Counted from the first letter of the stretch, positions 1-5,263 are shown. The stretch: 5,422 nucleotides of DNA from Microcoleaceae cyanobacterium UBA9251 (GCA_003542015.1 DPLL01000448.1:5353-10774); one strand, 5' to 3'. The notes: generated from the sequence alone by a model not told the origin. Numbers and translations are program-made.

Positions 1-125
1 TCGAAGTGTTGGGGGCACAGCCGTTACGCTTGACGAAGAAACTTTTTGAGAAGTTCGATGCGACCGCGGTGGGTTTAAACGGTAGCCTATCCTATTACAT
101 AGTACCAATTTCTACCCCTATATTC

Positions 126-172
126 CCCGACTTTACAAGAATTCGCTTACTATGCAAAAGCATTTAGTCGGG
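126..172. other. Imperfect stem-loop, possibly a terminator of an off-window gene
   Basis: CCCGACT at 126-132 is perfectly complementary to AGTCGGG at 166-172. The 33-base loop contains a small second hairpin, ATGC-AAAA-GCAT, at 152-163. T-rich sequence follows at 177-198. This could end a transcript entering from the left, but the loop is long and no U-tract directly follows the stem, so the terminator reading is weak. Confidence 0.25.
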
Positions 173-206
173 CTCAGTTTCTGCTTAGTTTTATTTTACT
201 GCCCTG

Positions 207-212
207 TACAAT
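207..212 (+). promoter_or_regulatory. Possible -10 element upstream of the alpha/beta-hydrolase
   Basis: TACAAT matches the sigma-70 -10 consensus TATAAT at 5 of 6 positions and lies 43 bases before the proposed TTG start at 256. No good -35 element lies 16-18 bases upstream; the sequence there is CTTAGT/TTAGTT. This is a suggestion only. Confidence 0.25.
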
Positions 213-255
213 GAGTATTGTTGATTGTAAATTTATGTTGCGAGAGTAGACAAAA

Positions 256-1260
256 TTGACAAATTCTCTTCACTGGCATCAACGGATTGGTACTCAACGA
301 GACTGGGTATGGCGGGGTTGGCAAACTCGCTACACTTATTTGCGTCCCTCTCGTTCCCAAGATCCACGAAATCAAGACTCGATCGCAATTGAGGATTCCG
401 CCACCCAAGGAATTGACTCTCAACAACCGGCAACGCCGATAATTTTACTGCACGGGTTTGGAGCATCGATCGGCCATTGGCGACAAAATCTCCCTGTCCT
501 CGCCGAGTTCCACACTGTTTACGCGCTGGATTTGTTGGGGTTTGGGGCTTCCCAAAAAGCTCCGCTTAACTACGATGTGTCTGTGTGGGTCGATCAAGTT
601 TATGACTTTTGGCTGACTTTTGTCAGAAAGCCTGTGGTTTTGGCTGGAAACTCGATCGGCTCCCTGATTTGTCTGGCCGCCGCCGCCGCTCACCCGGACA
701 TGGTAGCAGGGATAGTCATGATTAGCCTCCCAGACCCCTCTGTGCGAGCCGAGGCCGTGCCGGGGTGGCTGTTACCGGCGATCGAAGCTGTTGAAAGCAT
801 CTTTGTTTCGCCCCTAATACTGAGGCCTCTGTTCTACCTTGTCCGCAAACCCTCTTTTGTCCGCCGTTGGGCTGCTTTTGCCTACTCCAGCCCCGAAGCC
901 ATCACCGACGAATTAGTAGATATTCTCTCCGGCCCCGCGGGCGATCGAGGTGCGGCCAGAGCCTTCTGCGCTTTATTTAAAGCTGTGGGTAGTTCACAAT
1001 TCAGTCCCGGTGTCAAGACAGTGTTACGAAATTTAACAATTCCGATGCTGTTAATTTGGGGTCGCCAAGACCGGATGATTCCCCCTCGGTTCGCCCGACC
1101 TCACCAATTTGTCGAATGCAACCCCAATTATGTAGAGTTAGTTGAGCTAGATGATGCGGGTCACTGTCCGCAGGATGAATGCCCCGAACAAGTAAATCAA
1201 GAAATTTTGAACTGGATGGCCCGGAAGTTGGCAATCAGGGCATTAGTCAGTAGTCAGTAG
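256..1260 (+). CDS. Alpha/beta-fold hydrolase, substrate unknown
   Basis: This 334-residue protein has the alpha/beta-hydrolase fold. After a hydrophilic, probably disordered stretch (about residues 31-61) come strand PIILLHG with the oxyanion motif HGFGAS (66-71), the segment VYALDLLGFGAS (88-99), and the nucleophile elbow GNSIGS with Ser133. A cap region spans about 155-250. The acid Asp272 lies in GRQDRMIP and the base His303 in DDAGHCP, so the Ser-Asp-His triad is complete. No signal peptide or membrane segment is evident, so a cytoplasmic location is inferred. The HGFGAS/HWR/DLLGFG pattern is shared with many cyanobacterial and plastid hydrolases, including the pheophytinase group, but the substrate cannot be read from sequence. 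The start is TTG: an in-frame TAG at 247 rules out the ATG at 235, the next in-frame ATG is far inside the domain, and GAGAG at 242-246 gives a weak ribosome site. The last codons (Val-Ser-Ser-Gln) and the stop are built from the tandem heptamer, so the original C-terminus may have differed. Confidence 0.88.
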   Translation: MTNSLHWHQRIGTQRDWVWRGWQTRYTYLRPSRSQDPRNQDSIAIEDSATQGIDSQQPATPIILLHGFGASIGHWRQNLPVLAEFHTVYALDLLGFGASQKAPLNYDVSVWVDQVYDFWLTFVRKPVVLAGNSIGSLICLAAAAAHPDMVAGIVMISLPDPSVRAEAVPGWLLPAIEAVESIFVSPLILRPLFYLVRKPSFVRRWAAFAYSSPEAITDELVDILSGPAGDRGAARAFCALFKAVGSSQFSPGVKTVLRNLTIPMLLIWGRQDRMIPPRFARPHQFVECNPNYVELVELDDAGHCPQDECPEQVNQEILNWMARKLAIRALVSSQ

Positions 1261-1291
1261 TCAGTAGTCAGTAGTCAGTAGTCAGTAGTCA
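1244..1291 (+). repeat. Tandem heptamer array, unit TAGTCAG, 6.9 copies
   Basis: Six perfect 7-bp units run from 1244 to 1285, followed by a partial TAGTCA. The array starts inside the hydrolase CDS and supplies its last codons and TAG stop (1258-1260). Because 7 is not a multiple of 3, any 21-bp stretch puts TAG in all three forward frames. This matches the short tandemly repeated repetitive (STRR) sequences known from filamentous cyanobacteria. Confidence 0.93.
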
Positions 1292-1312
1292 TCAGCAAGC
1301 ATAAAAAAAATC

Positions 1313-1335
1313 TGACGAATGACGAATGACGAATG
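1313..1335 (+). repeat. Tandem heptamer array, unit TGACGAA, 3.3 copies
   Basis: Three perfect copies (1313-1333) plus two bases. The unit differs in sequence from the array just upstream but has the same 7-bp period. It carries TGA, so it too places stops in every forward frame. Confidence 0.85.
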
Positions 1336-1473
1336 CCGTTTGGCGATATCATCCCAAGAGCGATCGTCAAAAGTTGTGAGAACTCGATCCCAGCCGGTGG
1401 TATTCTATTTCACTGAGTCAAGTATCTCGATCGCATCCGATGCCTGAAACTGCTCCCTTGAATAACAGTAAAA

Positions 1474-1494
1474 TTCTACCTTCTAACTTCTACC
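1474..1494 (+). repeat. Short heptamer array, unit TTCTACC, 3 copies
   Basis: TTCTACC, TTCTAAC and TTCTACC lie in exact register, followed by TTCGAGC, a possible decayed fourth unit. The array is short, so chance is harder to exclude than for the longer ones, but the period is again 7. Confidence 0.6.
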
Positions 1495-1504
1495 TTCGAG
1501 CTGC

Positions 1505-1523
1505 AAGAAACAGTTGGTTTCTT
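1505..1523. repeat. Small perfect palindrome, AAGAAAC-AGTTG-GTTTCTT
   Basis: Seven-base arms are perfectly complementary around a five-base loop. Similar AAGAAAC...GTTTCTT palindromes are, as I recall, dispersed in Oscillatoriales genomes; that family link is from memory. No U-tract follows, so I do not call it a terminator. Confidence 0.5.
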
Positions 1524-1623
1524 ACTGCCAAAAATAAATATGTTCCCTTGTACCGGCAATCTTTCTATCAACTTCGGGCCGATCGGCCACTCAGCCTTTG
1601 AGAGAGCGAATATTTGCCTGATT

Positions 1624-1653
1624 CTGGCATTTGTGAGTCTGTTGAGGTATAAA
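1624..1653 (+). promoter_or_regulatory. Possible sigma-70 promoter for the amidase gene
   Basis: CTGGCA (1624-1629, 4 of 6 to TTGACA) is separated by 18 bases from TATAAA (1648-1653, 5 of 6 to TATAAT). A start near 1660 would give a leader of about 120 bases that includes a HIP1 site. The -35 element is weak. Confidence 0.28.
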
Positions 1654-1683
1654 AAAGTCAATTTAGCCAAAAACTGAGAGTCG

Positions 1684-1691
1684 GCGATCGC
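1684..1691. repeat. HIP1 octamer GCGATCGC
   Basis: Perfect copy of the highly iterated palindrome of cyanobacteria, in the leader region of the amidase gene. Confidence 0.9.
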
Positions 1692-1783
1692 CCTTTAGTC
1701 TTTCGGCTAACTGCTGAGGGTCTGGGGCGAAAAAAACCGCCAACCGAGGCCTTTGGTAGCAACGCAAACGAGGAAAAACTGTC

Positions 1784-3262
1784 GTGAAATTCCACTGGCT
1801 ACTATCCAGTTTCTTAGGTGTATTTTTGCTCACCGGAGCCGCCGAAGCAGCGAGACTGCAATCTTGGCGGTTTGATGCTTCACAGAACCGGCTGTACATT
1901 AGAACGGACGGGGGAGTGCAACCCAAGGCTCAACTGATCTTCAACCCGACGCGCTTAGTAATCGATTTACCGGGGACGAGTCTGGACCGTCAGTCCGTAA
2001 ATCAGCCCTTCTCAGGGGCGATCGAATCAGTGCGTTTAGGGCAGTTTGACGACGATACAACCAGAATTGTAGTTGAGTTGAAAGACGGGTTTACGATCGA
2101 CCCTGCTCAAGTAAAATTCCGGGGTATTTCTCCCAGCGAGTGGACAGTGGATTTGCCAACGCCAGTGCGAGCCGAAAATCCCAATCCCAGTTCAGATCCA
2201 GACGCGGAGAGGTTGTCGGTTGAGCCTTTAGCACCATCTGAGCCTTCTGTGGAGACCACTGTAGTTCAAAACGTTCAGGTGACGGGAGACGGTTTTTTGA
2301 TCCGCACCACAGGCGGCCGCCCGCAAATTAACTTTCAACAAAGTCGGGATCTTGACATCGCTACGCTGGATATTGAAGGGGCGACTCTCGCTCCTGGGTT
2401 CAGCAGTCAACTGTCTCAGACTAACGTCAACCCAGGCGTTGAACGGATTGAAGTCCGGCAACTACCAACGGATCCGCCCACGATCCGCGTGACTTTGCGG
2501 ATGAAGAGTTCTAACACACAGTGGCGGGCTTCTTTGAGTAGTTTGGGCGGTATTTCCCTACAGCCTGCGGGAACAAGGCAGTCAGCCACCCCTCGCCGCC
2601 TGACGGTAGACCCTCCTATACCCTCCTCTGTTAGCGTGCCGCCGCCACTCGATCGAACTCCCAATCCGGTGCCTTTGCCGAGAATGACTGCCGGAGGGGG
2701 CGATTTGCCCCAAGTTTCTAACAGCCGCTCAGTGGTTGTCCTCGATCCTGGCCACGGCGGCCGCGATCCTGGTGCCGTCGGGATTGGGGGGATTCAGGAG
2801 AAGGATATCGTTTTGGATATCTCGTTTCAGGTGGCGAGACTGCTGGAACAGCAGGGGGTGCAAGCAGTGATGAGTAGAACTGACGACAGCGAGATCGACC
2901 TGGAACCAAGAGTTTCTCTGGCAAGGCGGCTAAATGCTACTTTGTTCGTGAGCATTCACGCTAATGCGATTAATATGAGCAGGCCCGATGTGAACGGGAT
3001 TGAAACGTATTATTTCGATAGTGGACTAGATTTGGCGAGGACTATTCACGGCAGTATTTTACAGGGGACAGGGGCGGATGACCGCCGGGTGCGTCAGGCT
3101 AGATTTTACGTTTTGAGGAAGACTTCTATGCCTTCTGTTTTGCTGGAGGTGGGTTTTGTGACGGGTGCTGAGGATGCTGCGAAGCTTTCCGATCCAGCTT
3201 ACCGCAGTCAAATGGCGGCTTCGATCGCTCGTGGCATTTTGCTTTACCTTCAGCAAAGATAA
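1784..3262 (+). CDS. amiC: N-acetylmuramoyl-L-alanine amidase with AMIN domains, secreted
   Basis: The 492-residue zinc amidase cleaves the amide bond between N-acetylmuramic acid and L-alanine of the stem peptide, in the periplasm. A signal peptide is visible: basic start, hydrophobic core at residues 5-17, and a TGAAEA-A cleavage site near residues 22-23. An AMIN-type beta domain follows at about 24-125, a second AMIN-like region at about 160-262, a Pro/Ser-rich linker at about 265-310, and an Amidase_3 domain at about 316-490. Zinc ligands are His324 (DPGHGG), Glu339 (QEKD) and His392 (SIHAN); the catalytic Glu455 lies in LLEVGFV, so the site is complete. AMIN domains target such enzymes to peptidoglycan or the septum, and relatives called AmiC in Nostoc and Anabaena perforate septal peptidoglycan to form nanopores; this role is inferred here. 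The GTG start is fixed by an in-frame TAG at 1757 and the signal peptide beginning directly after it; GAGG at 1770-1773 lies 10 bases upstream. murI follows on the same strand after 172 bp. The symbol is assigned by family resemblance. Confidence 0.93.
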   Translation: MKFHWLLSSFLGVFLLTGAAEAARLQSWRFDASQNRLYIRTDGGVQPKAQLIFNPTRLVIDLPGTSLDRQSVNQPFSGAIESVRLGQFDDDTTRIVVELKDGFTIDPAQVKFRGISPSEWTVDLPTPVRAENPNPSSDPDAERLSVEPLAPSEPSVETTVVQNVQVTGDGFLIRTTGGRPQINFQQSRDLDIATLDIEGATLAPGFSSQLSQTNVNPGVERIEVRQLPTDPPTIRVTLRMKSSNTQWRASLSSLGGISLQPAGTRQSATPRRLTVDPPIPSSVSVPPPLDRTPNPVPLPRMTAGGGDLPQVSNSRSVVVLDPGHGGRDPGAVGIGGIQEKDIVLDISFQVARLLEQQGVQAVMSRTDDSEIDLEPRVSLARRLNATLFVSIHANAINMSRPDVNGIETYYFDSGLDLARTIHGSILQGTGADDRRVRQARFYVLRKTSMPSVLLEVGFVTGAEDAAKLSDPAYRSQMAASIARGILLYLQQR

Positions 3263-3267
3263 TATTC

Positions 3268-3316
3268 GGGCATTGGGCATGGGGCATTGGGGATGGGGCA
3301 TCGGGCATTGGGCATT
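3268..3316 (+). repeat. Tandem heptamer array, consensus GGGCATK, 7 copies
   Basis: Seven units stay in exact register: GGGCATT, GGGCATG, GGGCATT, GGGGATG, GGGCATC, GGGCATT, GGGCATT. The array begins five bases after the amidase stop. The unit has no stop codon in any frame on either strand, which explains the spurious open frames across it. Its reverse complement recurs at 4357-4412. Confidence 0.92.
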
Positions 3317-3328
3317 GGTAGCAACTGC

Positions 3329-3351
3329 CACTTCGACTACGCTCAGTGACC
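3329..3351. repeat. Possible dispersed repeat between two heptamer arrays
   Basis: The stretch contains CTTCGACTACGCTCAGTG, with CACT at 3329-3332 complementary to AGTG at 3345-3348. I recall closely similar CTTCGACT-CGCTCAGTG sequences scattered between genes of many cyanobacteria, but that recollection is unchecked. Confidence 0.4.
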
Positions 3352-3421
3352 AACTGACAACTGACAACAGTGAACAGTGAACAGCCAACAGTGAACAGTC
3401 AACAGTCAACAGTCAACTAAC
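3352..3421 (+). repeat. Tandem heptamer array, AACTGAC/AACAGTS, 9 copies plus a decayed one
   Basis: In exact 7-bp register are AACTGAC twice, AACAGTG twice, AACAGCC, AACAGTG, AACAGTC three times (3352-3414), then a decayed AACTAAC. Grouping of variants along the array (AACTGAC first, AACAGTC last) suggests local duplication of neighbouring units. It ends 13 bases before the murI start and therefore forms most of the upstream leader. Confidence 0.92.
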
Positions 3422-3434
3422 TAACAATTAACAA

Positions 3435-4274
3435 ATGACAACAGACTCTGGACAACAAAGAATCGGTATTTTTGATAGCGGCGTGGGTGGTTTGACTGTT
3501 TTGAGGGAGTTGTACCGACAATTGCCTAACGAATCCATACTTTATTTTGGAGATACGGCGAGATTACCTTACGGTACTCGCGGGGCTGCGGAAATTGTGC
3601 AGTTTGTCCGCGAAATCATGGCTTGGCTGGTGGAACAGGATGTCAAAATGGTGATTATGGCCTGCAACACCAGTTCTGCTTTGGCGATGGAGATGGTGCA
3701 GGCTGAGTTTGATATTCCGGTGCTGGGAGTTATTCTGCCGGGGGCCCAGGCTGCGGTGCATCAAGGGAAGCGGATCGGAGTCATCGCCACGCCTGCTACG
3801 GCTGCTAGTAATGCTTATCGCAATGCGATTTTGGAAATGGATAATTCTTGCCTGGTTTGGCAGGTTAGCTGTCCGGCTTTTGTGCCGCTGGTGGAGCAAA
3901 ACCGCATTTATGACCCTTACACTTATGAGGTGGCGCGGGAATATTTGGCTCCTTTGATTCAGCAGCGGATTGATACGCTCATTTACGGCTGCACTCATTA
4001 TCCGCTATTGGCTCCGGTGTTGCGATCGCTTTTGCCTGTTGGGGTGCAGTTGATCGATCCTGCTGTGCGGGTGGTGGCTGCTGCTGCTCAAGAGTTGGAG
4101 CTTTTGGGGCTGCGGAATGCTGGTACTGCGCTGCCGACTCGCTTTTGTGTGAGCGGCCCTCCACAGCAGTTTGCCGAATTGTCTGTGCAGTGGCTGGGCT
4201 GTACTCCTGCGGTTGAGAAAATTTCGCTGCCGGCTGTTGTACGATCGCCCGTATCCATCGAATCTGCTGAATAG
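3435..4274 (+). CDS. murI: Glutamate racemase MurI
   Basis: The 279-residue cytoplasmic enzyme interconverts L- and D-glutamate without a cofactor and supplies D-Glu to MurD for the peptidoglycan stem peptide. The protein shows GIFDSGVGGLTV near the N-terminus (Asp14, Ser15), YFGDTARLPYG (37-47), the first catalytic cysteine Cys77 in MACNTSSA, and the second, Cys186, followed by His188 in YGCTHYPLL. IGVIATPAT (114-122) and LIDPA (206-210) are also typical, and the length is normal for the family, so it looks intact. Two related domains each contribute one cysteine as acid/base. The ATG is the first start after an in-frame TAA at 3429, so the N-terminus is well fixed. There is no Shine-Dalgarno sequence: bases 3413-3434 contain no G, and the upstream leader is a heptamer array. 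It follows the amidase on the same strand; shared transcription is possible. A probable terminator starts 30 bases after the stop. Confidence 0.97.
   Translation: MTTDSGQQRIGIFDSGVGGLTVLRELYRQLPNESILYFGDTARLPYGTRGAAEIVQFVREIMAWLVEQDVKMVIMACNTSSALAMEMVQAEFDIPVLGVILPGAQAAVHQGKRIGVIATPATAASNAYRNAILEMDNSCLVWQVSCPAFVPLVEQNRIYDPYTYEVAREYLAPLIQQRIDTLIYGCTHYPLLAPVLRSLLPVGVQLIDPAVRVVAAAAQELELLGLRNAGTALPTRFCVSGPPQQFAELSVQWLGCTPAVEKISLPAVVRSPVSIESAE
4022..4029. repeat. HIP1 octamer GCGATCGC
   Basis: Perfect copy inside murI, in the segment after the second catalytic cysteine. Confidence 0.9.
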
Positions 4275-4304
4275 CTACGAAATTTAATTGATCGCATCAC
4301 CCCA

Positions 4305-4350
4305 CCCCCCAAATCCCAGTTTGCTTCTTGATTTAGGGGGTTGATTTTTA
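4305..4350 (+). terminator. Probable intrinsic terminator of murI
   Basis: CCCCCCAAATC (4305-4315) pairs with GATTTAGGGGG (4330-4340): five G-C pairs, one C/A mismatch, then five more pairs, with a 14-base loop. TTGATTTTTA follows. The position 30 bases after the murI stop supports termination, though the loop is long and the T-run interrupted. CCCCC-AAATC...GATTTAGGGGG sequences also resemble dispersed intergenic repeats of cyanobacteria. Confidence 0.5.
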
Positions 4351-4356
4351 GCTGCA

Positions 4357-4412
4357 ATGCCCCATGCCCCAGGCGCCATGCCCCATGCCCCATGCCCCAT
4401 GCCCCATGCCCG
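4357..4412 (+). repeat. Tandem heptamer array, unit ATGCCCC, 8 copies
   Basis: Units in register are ATGCCCC twice, a divergent AGGCGCC, ATGCCCC four times, and ATGCCCG. This is the reverse complement of GGGGCAT, hence the same family as the array at 3268-3316 but in opposite orientation, so murI lies between inverted copies. Confidence 0.93.
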
Positions 4413-4413
4413 T

Positions 4414-4430
4414 ACTCAACCGGACTTGAT
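4414..4430 (-). repeat. Copy of an ATCAAKTCCGGTTG dispersed element
   Basis: Read on the minus strand this is ATCAAGTCCGGTTGAGT, which matches ATCAATTCCGGTTGTAT at 5340-5356 on the plus strand at 14 of 17 positions. Both copies are intergenic. Whether this is a genome-wide family cannot be told from two copies. Confidence 0.4.
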
Positions 4431-4467
4431 ACTAGACATCCATTTGTAATAAAATTCAACAAAAGCT

Positions 4468-4497
4468 TTGATGTTTAAACAAATAATGTCCTATATA
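4468..4497 (+). promoter_or_regulatory. Possible promoter of the NYN-domain gene
   Basis: TTGATG (4468-4473, 4 of 6 to TTGACA) and TATATA (4492-4497, 4 of 6 to TATAAT) are 18 bases apart. Transcription would start near 4504, leaving a leader of about 20 bases before the ATG at 4523. Both hexamers are imperfect. Confidence 0.35.
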
Positions 4498-4522
4498 TGC
4501 TGGAGCCATTCAGCCTTGAACC

Positions 4523-5077
4523 ATGTCACCCTATGTATCGCAAGCAGTTTTACTTGTAGACGGCTATAACATGATTGGACTTTGGCCTCGATTCCGAGAA
4601 AAGCGCGATCGCGACGAACTCGAAACAGCTCGCCGCGAGTTAATAGAGGTTTTAGTTAACTACAGCGCTGTTCAGGATTTTGAGGCTCGACTCGTGTTTG
4701 ATGCTCACTATCGAAATACTCCCAGCGTCAAAGAAATTATTACAAAACATTTATCGGTGCACTACACTGACTTCGGTCAGACAGCAGATACTTATATTGA
4801 AAAATCTTGTGCTAGTTTGCGCTATGAATTGCGATCGCGATCGGGAAAATGCCGCATGATTGTCGCTACCTCAGACCGAGCGCAGCAATTAACCGTCGTC
4901 GGCTACGGTGCCGAATGGATGTCTGCCGATCAACTGGCTGCTGATGTCGAATCCACAGCCCGCCGCAGCGAGCGCCTGCACAAATCCCGCAAACAAACTT
5001 CCAGTCGCTTTCTCGCCAGTTCTCTCGATCCTGAATCCCAACAGCGCCTCGCTAAACTGAGAATGGGGCTGCATTAA
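4523..5077 (+). CDS. NYN (PIN-like) domain protein, YacP/Rae1-like endoribonuclease
   Basis: The 184-residue protein is nearly all one NYN domain of the YacP type (formerly DUF901). Visible are LLVDGYNMIG (10-19, Asp13 and Asn16), LVFDAH (57-62, Asp60), YTDFGQTADTYIE (81-93, Asp89 and Glu93) and VATSDRAQQ (114-122, Asp118). The acidic residues form the metal-binding site of PIN-like nucleases and all appear present. Bacillus subtilis YacP (Rae1) cuts mRNA in the ribosomal A site; ribosome-linked RNA cleavage is therefore a reasonable guess here, not shown. The C-terminus (about 145-184) is basic and probably helical. Size is usual for the family. The ATG is the first possible start after an in-frame TGA at 4517. 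GGAG at 4502-4505 lies too far upstream (17 bases) to be a normal ribosome site. Two HIP1 sites fall inside the gene. Neighbours (murI before, tRNA-Asn 109 bp after) say little about its role. Confidence 0.9.
   Translation: MSPYVSQAVLLVDGYNMIGLWPRFREKRDRDELETARRELIEVLVNYSAVQDFEARLVFDAHYRNTPSVKEIITKHLSVHYTDFGQTADTYIEKSCASLRYELRSRSGKCRMIVATSDRAQQLTVVGYGAEWMSADQLAADVESTARRSERLHKSRKQTSSRFLASSLDPESQQRLAKLRMGLH
4605..4612. repeat. HIP1 octamer GCGATCGC
   Basis: Perfect copy inside the NYN-domain gene; the palindrome extends to ten bases, CGCGATCGCG (4604-4613). Confidence 0.9.
4831..4838. repeat. HIP1 octamer GCGATCGC
   Basis: Perfect copy inside the NYN-domain gene. It overlaps a 12-bp perfect palindrome, CGATCGCGATCG (4832-4843), that encodes part of an Arg-Ser-Arg-Ser stretch. 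Confidence 0.9.
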
Positions 5078-5127
5078 CTCCTGAAACCCGCTTTCTGTAT
5101 GACTAAAAAAAAGTTTGCTTGCAGGCC

Positions 5128-5157
5128 TTGCCAAAATCAGTATGTTGCTGTTACTAT
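5128..5157 (+). promoter_or_regulatory. Possible promoter of tRNA-Asn
   Basis: TTGCCA (5128-5133, 5 of 6 to TTGACA) and TACTAT (5152-5157, 4 of 6 to TATAAT) are 18 bases apart. Transcription would begin near 5164, about 23 bases before the mature tRNA. The placement between the NYN gene and the tRNA suits an independent tRNA unit. Confidence 0.42.
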
Positions 5158-5186
5158 TAGTGAATGTGGCAATCAAAAAGCCCCAA

Positions 5187-5258
5187 TCCTCGGTAGCTCA
5201 GTGGCAGAGCGGTCGGCTGTTAACCGATTGGTCGTAGGTTCAAATCCTACCCGGGGAG
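5187..5258 (+). tRNA. trnN-GUU: tRNA-Asn (anticodon GUU)
   Basis: The 72-base gene folds as a complete cloverleaf. The acceptor stem TCCTCGG (5187-5193) pairs with CCGGGGA (5251-5257), including one T-G wobble. The D arm is GCTC/GAGC (5196-5199, 5207-5210). The anticodon stem GTCGG/CCGAT (5212-5216, 5224-5228) encloses CTGTTAA with GTT at 5219-5221, reading the Asn codons AAC and AAU. The variable loop is five bases, and the T arm GTAGG/CCTAC (5234-5238, 5246-5250) has loop TTCAAAT. The discriminator base is G5258. CCA is not encoded (GTT follows), so it must be added after transcription. It appears to be a single-gene unit with its own promoter and a strong terminator. Confidence 0.98.
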
Positions 5259-5263
5259 TTACT

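Larger units (their letters stand above)
1261..1783. other. Gene-free intergenic region, 523 bp
   Basis: I see no supportable gene on either strand. The region holds most of the TAGTCAG array, a short TGACGAA array, a degenerate TTCTACC array, a 7-bp-arm palindrome at 1505-1523, a 12-bp perfect palindrome GGCCGATCGGCC at 1577-1588, a possible promoter near 1624-1653 and a HIP1 site at 1684-1691. An open frame on the minus strand (1476-1670) shows no recognisable motif. Confidence 0.6.

Noticed and set aside
235..249. ATG at 235 as the hydrolase start
   Set aside because: It is in frame but followed by TAG at 247, so the gene must start downstream, at TTG 256.
1244..1335. CRISPR array
   Set aside because: Units are only 7 bp and directly adjacent without spacers, and no cas gene is present.
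1476..1670. Minus-strand open frame of 64 codons in the long intergenic region
   Set aside because: It starts and ends in repeat-rich sequence, shows no motif and has no convincing ribosome site.
3059..3409. Minus-strand open frame of 116 codons (and an overlapping one at 3126-3353)
   Set aside because: It reads through the GGGCATK and AACAGTS arrays and the amidase end; the Cys-Pro-Met-Pro and Ser-Leu-Leu periodicity is just translated heptamers.
3564..3998. Minus-strand open frame of 144 codons
   Set aside because: It lies entirely opposite murI, which has complete family motifs, and shows no recognisable domain.
4088..4462. Minus-strand open frame of 124 codons
   Set aside because: The His-Gly-Ala-Trp-Gly-Met periodicity comes from the ATGCCCC array, and the rest lies opposite the end of murI.
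73..4480. Two copies of the octamer palindrome GTTTAAAC (73-80 and 4473-4480)
   Set aside because: Only two copies in unrelated settings; A+T-rich palindromes of this length can arise by chance.
5083..5095. GAAA-CCCGC-TTTC hairpin after the NYN gene as a terminator
   Set aside because: The stem has only four base pairs and no T-run follows.
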